From UBA1413 sp964395045 (GTDB lineage Bacteria; Bacteroidota; Bacteroidia; Bacteroidales; Prolixibacteraceae): a stretch of DNA of 5,674 nt. The stretch is from NCBI GenBank assembly GCA_964395045.1, contig CAYNBE010000228.1:1-5674 (forward strand), read 5' to 3'. A program made the position numbers and the translations under genes. The notes under the pieces were generated by a model. The model worked only from the letters and a program-made list of their open reading frames with translations, was not told the origin of the DNA and did no database searches. Shown here one piece after another: positions 1-5,674 of this stretch (within the stretch, counting starts at the first letter, position 1; every line of letters starts with the position of its first letter).

Positions 1-273
1 TGTGTTTAAAATTTTCAAGTTCATTTGGTATAATTAGTGGAAACACATGCCTGCCGGTAGGCAGGGTAGGCAGGTAATTCGCATGTAACATATAATCATC
101 TCAGTTTGTGTATTGTTATATATGCTCATTTCATTCATTCAGATTCATTTACAGAAAAAACAAATCAGAAAAAAAACATTTACGAACAGGAAGACGTCGG
201 TACTGAATGGCAATAATAGGAAGAGCATACAACACGGCTGAACTTTCAGAGATCATTTTAAGCAAGATTGCAT
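1..273. other. Non-coding flank downstream of comB
   Basis: I see no convincing gene here. The stretch is AT-rich. It holds a GC-rich nested inverted repeat (45-86, listed separately), a low-complexity run of ATTC/CATTT words (about 125-150), and two A-rich tracts (155-160 and 169-176) bracketed by copies of CATTTAC (146-152 and 177-183). Read on the minus strand, the A-tracts become T-runs downstream of comB. No stable hairpin sits directly before them, so I do not call a terminator. A 7-bp inverted repeat, TGTGTTT (1-7) and AAACACA (41-47), starts at the window edge and may continue outside. Confidence 0.7.
45..86. repeat. Nested GC-rich inverted repeat, copy 1
   Basis: The outer arms are ACATGC (45-50) and GCATGT (81-86). 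Inside them CCTGCC (50-55) pairs with GGCAGG (60-65) around a GGTA loop. A second GGCAGG at 69-74 could pair instead, because the 9-bp unit GTAGGCAGG is repeated in tandem at 57-65 and 66-74. The GC-rich core stands out in an AT-rich spacer. On the minus strand, positions 74-54 match 5505-5525 at 18 of 21 bases, so this is one member of a dispersed family and not a chance hairpin. It lies about 190 bp past the comB stop, too far and without an adjoining T-run to be an obvious terminator. Its function is unknown. Confidence 0.7.
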
Positions 274-993
274 TCATGAGGTGCTAATAGTGAAAGGCAA
301 TATATCCATCATTGTTTTTTCAAGCAGGAGCAGATTTTTTTTACGGACTGCTTTTAGAATAAAATTGAATTTGTTTATCTGAAGGCATAGGTCAAAATCG
401 CCTGACGGAGACCATTCCTGGTTTGCGTCCTCAAAAAAGCGAGCCCCGGATCCCTTTCTGATCTGTTCTTTCATACTTTCAAGATCGCTTTCCTTTCCGG
501 TCAGCAGGTTCCGGATATATTCGGCACAAAGGGTGTCCTCGTCGGTGGGATATTCACAGGCATAGCCCATACAGACAAGCGACAGGTACTCTGGCTTGCA
601 CTTTCGGATAAAGCGGGCAATGGCTTCTGCATTTACAAAACTTCCGGTTATTACCGTATCAGCCTGGTTGGCATTTGTTATTCCCCTCGTTCCTGAGCTG
701 GTGGCGTGAATGATTTTTTTTCCTCTGATGTCAGCCTGCAACAATTGCAGTGGTGAATTGCCCAGGTCAAAACCATCGGGGCGCCGCTCGTTTCTTTCCC
801 CTACCAATAAAGCATCGGGAAACCTCTTTTTCAGGTTGAATGCTTCTTCGATAGATCCGGCAGGATAAACGGCGGAAGCGCCGCTTCCAAAAGCATAACA
901 TGCCGTCGAAAAAGCTCTGAATACATCGATGATAACCGCCAGTCCCCTGGCCTTCCGTGCTCCTTCAAGGAGGTGAAGTATCTCAATTTTCAT
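274..993 (-). CDS. comB: 2-phosphosulfolactate phosphatase family protein (ComB-like)
   Basis: This 239-residue cytoplasmic protein belongs to the ComB family. Characterised members are Mg-dependent phosphatases that convert 2-phosphosulfolactate to sulfolactate, a step of coenzyme M synthesis in methanogens. Family blocks are visible in order: an IIDVFRAFST strand-loop (residues 21-30), VGERNERRPDGFDLGNSP (64-81), ATSSGTRGI (97-105) and an acidic Cys-containing block, VCMGYACEYPTDEDTLCAEY (140-159). The open frame extends to an ATG at 1083. I prefer the tandem ATG ATG at 996-991, because homologues begin with the MKIEIL-like first strand, the length then fits the family (about 230-245), and the extra 30 residues are a hydrophobic stretch out of place on a soluble enzyme. 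It is transcribed divergently from the transporter genes and nothing nearby belongs to coenzyme M or sulfolactate metabolism. The family assignment is strong, but the true substrate in this organism is uncertain. Confidence 0.88.
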   Translation of the reverse strand: MKIEILHLLEGARKARGLAVIIDVFRAFSTACYAFGSGASAVYPAGSIEEAFNLKKRFPDALLVGERNERRPDGFDLGNSPLQLLQADIRGKKIIHATSSGTRGITNANQADTVITGSFVNAEAIARFIRKCKPEYLSLVCMGYACEYPTDEDTLCAEYIRNLLTGKESDLESMKEQIRKGSGARFFEDANQEWSPSGDFDLCLQINKFNFILKAVRKKNLLLLEKTMMDILPFTISTS

Positions 994-1131
994 CATGGAA
1001 TCTGATTTTCGGGAATCAGTCTGCAATATCGGCACGAAAAGCTTAATAACAAACAAAAAACAGGCCATAATTAAACTTTTCATTTAATTTGAAGTCAAAA
1101 ACCAACATTTTGATCTTAAATCAATTCGGGT
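994..1131. promoter_or_regulatory. Divergent intergenic region between comB and the ABC operon
   Basis: With the shorter comB start, 138 bp separate the two divergent genes, and both promoters should lie here. The best match I can find to the Bacteroidota -7 element (TAnnTTTG) for the plus-strand operon is TTAATTTG at 1084-1091. It has one mismatch, and no TTG lies at the expected distance upstream, so it is weak. No comparable element was found for comB. If comB really started at 1083, only 48 bp would remain for both promoters, a further argument for the downstream start. Confidence 0.4.
1002..1019 (-). promoter_or_regulatory. Small hairpin just upstream of comB start
   Basis: CTGATT (1002-1007) and AATCAG (1014-1019) form a perfect 6-bp inverted repeat with a 6-base loop. 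In the comB transcript the hairpin would end five bases before the tandem ATG (996-991). It could affect ribosome access or be a small operator. A stem this short can also arise by chance, and the role is inference. Confidence 0.3.
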
Positions 1132-2025
1132 GTGAAAATATCAATTGAGGGTTTAAATAAAATATACGGGAACAACTGGGCTTTGAAAGACATCAATCTG
1201 GAGATACCCAATGGAATGTTTGGGTTGCTGGGGCCGAACGGAGCCGGAAAATCATCGCTGATGAGGATTCTGGTCACCTTGATGAAGCCAACAAGCGGGA
1301 AAGTCACCATCAATGATCATCTCGATCTGATGAAAAACCGGCGTGAAATCAGGGCAATGCTTGGTTATCTTCCCCAGGATTTCAGGTTTTTTGCCAAACT
1401 GAAAACATGGGAATTTCTTGATTATACGGCACGTTTGGCAGGAATGAAAAACAAAGCCAAACGAAACGAAGCTGTCGACAGAATGCTCGAAGAAGTCGGG
1501 CTGTTTGAAGCCCGTGACCGGAATGCAAACCGTTTATCGGGAGGGATGAAACGACGGCTCGGAATAGCTCAGGCCCTGATCAACGACCCGAAGATCATCA
1601 TTGTGGATGAGCCCACCACGGGGCTTGATCCGGAGGAAAGGATCCGGTTCCGGAACCTCCTTTCACAGATAAGTACCCGCGATGTCATAATTATTCTTTC
1701 CACCCACATTGTGGGGGATATTTCAAGCACCTGCGAAAACGTTGCCTTGCTGAACAGGGGAAAGGTTGTTTTCACCGGATCACCCGAAGAACTGATCGCG
1801 GAGGCCAGCGAAAAAGTATGGCTAATTCAGGCAACCGAAAAGGAATACCTGGAGATCAATGAGAAATACCCTGTCATCACAACCATTCCTACCGACAGCG
1901 GTTGGGAGATACAGGTGGTAGCCGACAGCATCAACGGCTATCATGGCCGTTTGATCGATCCCAACCTGGAACATGCCTATGTCTATTTTATGGAAAAGAA
2001 ACTGAACCAGTGGATTTCTGACTGA
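1132..2025 (+). CDS. ABC transporter ATP-binding protein
   Basis: This 297-residue cytoplasmic ATPase drives the permease encoded 13 bp downstream. All nucleotide-binding motifs are intact: Walker A GPNGAGKS (34-41), Q-loop Gln82 in YLPQD, signature LSGGM (135-139), Walker B IIIVDE (155-160) with catalytic Glu160, D-loop GLD (164-166) and switch His192 in STH. The short spacing and the LSGGMKRR form are typical of the drug/antibiotic/Nod-factor export (CcmA/NatA-like) subgroup that partners ABC-2 permeases. After about residue 215 comes a family-typical C-terminal extension that is not part of the ATPase core. The start is GTG: an in-frame TAA at 1117-1119 rules out anything longer, and the first beta strand (KISIEGLNKIYG) follows immediately. 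No Shine-Dalgarno is visible. Function as an ABC ATPase is secure; the substrate is unknown. Confidence 0.95.
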   Translation: MKISIEGLNKIYGNNWALKDINLEIPNGMFGLLGPNGAGKSSLMRILVTLMKPTSGKVTINDHLDLMKNRREIRAMLGYLPQDFRFFAKLKTWEFLDYTARLAGMKNKAKRNEAVDRMLEEVGLFEARDRNANRLSGGMKRRLGIAQALINDPKIIIVDEPTTGLDPEERIRFRNLLSQISTRDVIIILSTHIVGDISSTCENVALLNRGKVVFTGSPEELIAEASEKVWLIQATEKEYLEINEKYPVITTIPTDSGWEIQVVADSINGYHGRLIDPNLEHAYVYFMEKKLNQWISD

Positions 2026-2038
2026 AAAACCTCCTGAT

Positions 2039-5000
2039 ATGATTTCAATTCACAATATACAGTCAATAGCAAAATATGAAAGAAAAACCCTGTTTCGCAG
2101 CTGGTTTTTCAGGATATTCAGTGTTCTCTCCCTGGTTGTGCTTTTTTTCATGAATCTGGGCATGGTCTCTGAGGCCGGAAATGCCTCCTGGATTTTCAGG
2201 GCAATTCCAAGTTCCATCCCCTATTTCAATTTACTCATCCTGAACGTTGCGCAGGCAGTCATTGCTGTATTTCTTGCTTCGGATTTCCTGAAACGGGACA
2301 AAAAGCTGGACACCACCGAAGTGATTTACATGCGTTCGATGACAAACGGGGAATATGTCATCGGGAAAACACTGGGGAACTTACAGGTTTTCATGATACT
2401 GAACATTGCCGTACTGATCATGGCATTGATATTCAATGCCATATCAACCGACACTTCGATTCCGTGGATATCATATCTGATGTATCTTTTGCTGATCAGT
2501 ATACCCACCCTTGTTTATATTATGGGGCTTTCATTTTTGCTGATGAGCCTGATCCGGAACCAGGCTGTTACTTTTGTCGTAATCCTTGGATATATCGGAA
2601 TCACCCTATTCCTGGTTCAGGGAGCATTTTATTATGTGTTCGATTACATGGCATTTAACATACCGATGCTGAGATCGGAAATTACCGGTTTTGGAAACCT
2701 CGATGTCATTCTGGGCCACAGGAGTATCTATTTTTGTCTGGGATCAGGTTTTATATTTCTGACCATTTTCCTGTTAAAACGGTTGCCGCAATCGGAATCT
2801 ATGACCTGGTTATCGGTTGTATTCAGTGTTTTGTTTCTTGTATCGGGAGGTTTTCTGGCCTGGAAACACATACACCGTTTTTCGGAAAACGACCGGATCA
2901 GGGCTGGTGCAGTTGAACTTAATAACTACTATTCCCTGAAACCGGTTGCCGATGTTATCAGACATGATATCAGACTGTCGCATCGGGGAAATTCCATCGA
3001 AGTAACTTCATCGATGCGGATCAAAAACAATAATCCGGAAAAGATAGATACTTTGATATTCAGCCTGAATCCCGGACTTGAAATAAGGAAAGCATTGGTG
3101 GAAGGTAGGGAAGCCAAGGTAGAACGGAAACAGCACCTGGTCATTTCCCAACTTACCCGGCCATTGGAAATGTCTGATTCCCTTGATTTGGAGATACAAT
3201 ATTCAGGATCCATCATGGAAGCCTATTGTTATCTTGATATCGACAATGAAAAGCAGCGTGAAAAATATGGTGAATTTGTGATCAATGTGGACAAACGGTA
3301 TGCATTTATTTCACCTGATTATGTCTTGCTAACACCTGAGGCAAACTGGTATCCGGTTACGGGGCCTACTTTCAGCAACAGGAAATTCGGATGGAACAAG
3401 CCGTATTTCACTGAATTCCGTTTACAGGCGGAGACCGACACGGCATTACAGGCGATATCGCAGGGAGTTATCACCAGAACTGCCCCGGGGGTATTTGTTT
3501 TTAAAAATGACAATCCGCTCACACAGATTTCTCTTGCTATCGGCCGTTATAAAAACAAAAAAATGGAAGCAGGTGGTATCGAATTCGGGGTATGGTATCT
3601 TGAAGGACATGATTTCTTCAGCAAATCCCTTCCGGAAATCAGGGACACGATTCCGGCATTGATCGCTGAGAGATTCAGGGATTTCCAAAGGACGTACAAC
3701 CTGAACTATCCGTTCAGGCGGTTGTCGGTAGTGGAGGTTCCCGCCCAGTTCAAATCATACGAAAGAACGTGGACGCTCAGCCAGGAATACTTGCAGCCCG
3801 AACAGGTATTTTTACAGGAGAAGGGATTTTTGCTTCGCGATATGGATATCAGAATTTCAATGAAACGGGAAAAAATTTGGAGCGAAAGGGAAGGACAAGG
3901 ATTGACCGATAAGGAATATCAGATCAGGGCATTAAACAATATTATCGGTAATTTTATCAGGGAAGGGGGAAGGCCCAACATTCGTTTCAGGGCAGGCCAG
4001 GTCACCGTTGCCACTGAGATGGCAAATCCATATTTTCTTTTTCCGCAGCTATACCATTTCAGAAACCATATCCGTTCAAACAGGTGGCCCGTTATCGATC
4101 TGGTACTGGAAGCATATTTTAAAGGCCAGTCAAGCGATATGAGGTCGTCATGGATGCGCGATATGTCGGGATTAAGTGAAGATGAGATGGCCAATATTGC
4201 ATTGCAGGATCATTCTTTTGAAGAATTGCTCGGAATCAGGGAGCAGCAGAAACTGGTTGATAATCTGATCAAACTGAAAGGTTCGTTCCTGTTCACCATG
4301 ATTCAGTCGAAGGCAGGAGAGTCGGAGTTTTCAGGTTTTCTGACTTCCGTCCTGAAAGAAAACCAATTCAGGATGCTGGCTTTCGACAGTCTTGATCAGA
4401 TGATCTACAGGGAATTCGGGATAGCAATTGTGCCTTTTATGGATAACTGGTTTAAAGATAAGAGATTACCCGGATTCTTAATATCCCCAGTCACTGCCGT
4501 GAACACCAAATCGGAAGACCAGATACGCACCATGGTTTCATTCAGTGCAAGCAATACATCCGATGCCGATGGTGTGATCAAGCTGACTTTCAGGATGGGG
4601 GGATTCGGAGGCGGACGGGGAAGGATGCGTATGGGAGGCAACCCCGATGACAATGTCAACAAGATTCTGTTTTTAAAGGCGGGAGAGACAAAAAAAGCAA
4701 GTTATCTTTTTGATACAGAACCTAGAGGGCTTACCATCAACACATTGACATCGAAAAATATACCTCAGACACTAGCACAGTTTTTCAGCAAAGTCGAAGA
4801 AGACCTGAAGGTTGTTCCCGTTGAAGGTGAATTTGTTTCAGACAAACCGGTTTCATTGCTTCTTCCCAATGAGATCGTTATCGATAATGAAGATTCAGAT
4901 TTTTCATATACAGTCACAGACAAAACTTCGTTGCTGTATAAGCTCATTATTAAAAAGGAAGAAACTGGATTAAAGTATTCGGGATTCAACAACTGGAGGC

Positions 5001-5410
5001 CTCCTCTCAACTGGACCAACACTACGAATACCGGTTTTTACGGATTGTATGTCAGGTCAGCCTATTACCTGAAATCGGGAACCGGTGATCAGACAGCAAC
5101 CTGGACCCTGCCGGTAAAAGAAGCTGGTCACTACGATGTATTTACCTATATTTATCCCATGGGAGCCCGCGGCGGGTTTCGGATGGGTGGCCATGGCAGG
5201 AGCGGTGAAGAAGAAAAGGGAGAATATCACTATTTCATTACCCATGATGATGGTGTGACAGAACAAACCCTTCAGATCGAAACTGCCGAACAGGGATGGA
5301 ACAGCCTGGGATCTTTTTATTTCTCCCCTGGCCATGCGAAAATCATGCTTACAAACAAGTCGGCTAGGAAAACTGTTATCGCCGATGCAATCAAAATTGT
5401 GAAGAACTAA
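2039..5410 (+). CDS. ABC-2 permease fused to M1-peptidase-like and golvesin-C-like domains
   Basis: This 1123-residue inner-membrane protein is the partner of the upstream ATPase. Residues 1-280 are an ABC-2 type permease with hydrophobic helices near 21-41, 62-83, 113-136, 146-169, 176-201, 229-248 and 256-276. With a cytoplasmic N-terminus, seven helices put the rest in the periplasm. Residues about 305-505 resemble the N-terminal beta domain of M1 aminopeptidases (FSLNPGLEI at 341-349, NWYPVTG at 436-442). Residues 506-800 resemble the catalytic domain (NYPFRRLSVVEVP at 556-568), but no HExxH occurs anywhere, so peptidase activity is not expected. A beta domain (about 820-925) carries a Gly/Arg/Met-rich loop at 851-868 and the phrase INTLTSKNIP (900-909). 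Residues about 943-1123 match the golvesin C-terminal-like fold: EIVIDNEDSDF (945-955), ATWTLP (1020-1025), AGHYDVFTYIYP (1029-1040), WNSLGSFYFSPG (1087-1098) and VIADAIKIV (1113-1121). The frame is unbroken and starts at ATG 2039 without a Shine-Dalgarno. The permease fold and fusion are well supported; the transported substrate and the binding partner are unknown. Confidence 0.9.
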   Translation: MISIHNIQSIAKYERKTLFRSWFFRIFSVLSLVVLFFMNLGMVSEAGNASWIFRAIPSSIPYFNLLILNVAQAVIAVFLASDFLKRDKKLDTTEVIYMRSMTNGEYVIGKTLGNLQVFMILNIAVLIMALIFNAISTDTSIPWISYLMYLLLISIPTLVYIMGLSFLLMSLIRNQAVTFVVILGYIGITLFLVQGAFYYVFDYMAFNIPMLRSEITGFGNLDVILGHRSIYFCLGSGFIFLTIFLLKRLPQSESMTWLSVVFSVLFLVSGGFLAWKHIHRFSENDRIRAGAVELNNYYSLKPVADVIRHDIRLSHRGNSIEVTSSMRIKNNNPEKIDTLIFSLNPGLEIRKALVEGREAKVERKQHLVISQLTRPLEMSDSLDLEIQYSGSIMEAYCYLDIDNEKQREKYGEFVINVDKRYAFISPDYVLLTPEANWYPVTGPTFSNRKFGWNKPYFTEFRLQAETDTALQAISQGVITRTAPGVFVFKNDNPLTQISLAIGRYKNKKMEAGGIEFGVWYLEGHDFFSKSLPEIRDTIPALIAERFRDFQRTYNLNYPFRRLSVVEVPAQFKSYERTWTLSQEYLQPEQVFLQEKGFLLRDMDIRISMKREKIWSEREGQGLTDKEYQIRALNNIIGNFIREGGRPNIRFRAGQVTVATEMANPYFLFPQLYHFRNHIRSNRWPVIDLVLEAYFKGQSSDMRSSWMRDMSGLSEDEMANIALQDHSFEELLGIREQQKLVDNLIKLKGSFLFTMIQSKAGESEFSGFLTSVLKENQFRMLAFDSLDQMIYREFGIAIVPFMDNWFKDKRLPGFLISPVTAVNTKSEDQIRTMVSFSASNTSDADGVIKLTFRMGGFGGGRGRMRMGGNPDDNVNKILFLKAGETKKASYLFDTEPRGLTINTLTSKNIPQTLAQFFSKVEEDLKVVPVEGEFVSDKPVSLLLPNEIVIDNEDSDFSYTVTDKTSLLYKLIIKKEETGLKYSGFNNWRPPLNWTNTTNTGFYGLYVRSAYYLKSGTGDQTATWTLPVKEAGHYDVFTYIYPMGARGGFRMGGHGRSGEEEKGEYHYFITHDDGVTEQTLQIETAEQGWNSLGSFYFSPGHAKIMLTNKSARKTVIADAIKIVKN

Positions 5411-5674
5411 AATGGAAAATTGAAAACATATTTGGTTGAAATGAGTATGTTTAGCGAGACACGAACAAGTATGATTCATGTGTTTATGTGAGTTCTCTGC
5501 CAACCCTGCCTCTCCTGTCTACCGGTAGTCAGGCGGCAGGCAGGCATTTCGTTGAGAGGTAGTATGAAGAGCAAAAGTTCTTTCGGAAAATGTAGAAATT
5601 AACATTGAAAATTTATACGGATGAAATTCCCATGAGCTAAAAAAAAGCACACCAACCGGAATGAATAACGACCT
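5411..5674. other. Non-coding flank downstream of the ABC operon
   Basis: No supported gene is present. The stretch contains the second copy of the GC-rich inverted repeat (5505-5544) and otherwise AT-rich sequence, with an A-run at 5639-5646. No hairpin followed by a T-run is seen right after the permease stop. The last 14 bases begin with ATG (5661) and stay open to the window end, so a gene might start there, but four codons are too few to judge. Confidence 0.65.
5505..5544. repeat. GC-rich inverted repeat, copy 2 (inverted relative to copy 1)
   Basis: The core CTACCGGTAG (5519-5528) is a perfect palindrome. It extends past one T-T mismatch to CCTG (5514-5517) and CAGG (5530-5533). Outside it CCTGCC (5505-5510) pairs with GGCAGG (5535-5540), followed by a further CAGG, giving a two-tier stem of about 36 bases. 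Bases 5505-5525 equal the reverse complement of 54-74 at 18 of 21 positions. The structure sits about 95 bp past the permease stop. It could act as a weak transcript end or stabiliser, but no T-run follows, so a classical terminator is unlikely. Confidence 0.7.

Noticed and set aside
29..34. A perfect TATAAT box
   Set aside because: It lies in AT-rich sequence with no properly spaced -35 element and no plus-strand gene downstream for over 1 kb. The classical consensus is also not the usual one in Bacteroidota.
207..287. A 26-residue plus-strand open frame starting at ATG 207 and overlapping the 3' end of comB
   Set aside because: It is very short, has no recognisable motif or ribosome binding site, and overlaps comB on the opposite strand. 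Nothing beyond an open frame supports it.
994..1083. Signal peptide or membrane anchor on ComB from the upstream in-frame ATG
   Set aside because: The family is cytoplasmic and starts at the first beta strand encoded from 993. The extension would also leave only 48 bp for two divergent promoters.
2030..2035. CCTCCT just before the permease start, looking like a ribosome-related motif
   Set aside because: It has the sequence of the anti-Shine-Dalgarno itself and not its complement, so it cannot pair with 16S rRNA as a binding site.
5441..5491. A 16-residue open frame after the permease gene
   Set aside because: It is too short, with no motif and no ribosome binding site. It is expected by chance.
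5057..5503. A 148-codon minus-strand open frame overlapping the end of the permease gene
   Set aside because: It lies almost wholly antisense to the conserved golvesin-like domain, and its translation has Cys/His-rich, shadow-like composition without a family motif.

Overview
The window carries three protein-coding genes and two gene-poor flanks. It looks like chromosomal DNA from a member of the Bacteroidota. The base composition is moderate, with AT-rich spacers and GC-richer genes. No gene has a clear Shine-Dalgarno sequence. An ABC-2 permease fused to a large M1-peptidase-like periplasmic part is also an arrangement I associate with that phylum. This assignment is inference, because the window has no rRNA or universal marker gene.

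Layout: positions 1-273 are non-coding and hold a nested, GC-rich inverted repeat. Positions 274-993 on the minus strand encode a ComB-type 2-phosphosulfolactate phosphatase family protein. A divergent intergenic region of 138 bp (994-1131) follows. It contains a small hairpin just upstream of the comB start and presumably the promoters of both directions. On the plus strand lie two tightly linked genes 13 bp apart: an ABC transporter ATPase (1132-2025, GTG start) and a 1123-residue membrane protein (2039-5410). The final 264 bp (5411-5674) are non-coding and hold a second copy of the GC-rich repeat family in inverted orientation. A possible start of a further gene is cut by the window end.

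How the genes work together: the ATPase and the 1123-residue protein almost certainly form one ABC exporter-like complex. The large protein has seven predicted membrane helices (ABC-2 permease), then a periplasmic portion folded like an M1 aminopeptidase. That portion has lost the zinc-protease signature. The protein ends in a golvesin-C-terminal-like beta-sandwich. The whole suggests an ATP-driven membrane machine with a large non-catalytic, probably binding, extracytoplasmic module. Its substrate cannot be read from the sequence. The divergent comB has no visible functional link to the transporter.

The most interesting point is the three-part fusion with a dead peptidase module and Gly/Arg/Met-rich loops in two separate beta domains. 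Everything else looks ordinary.
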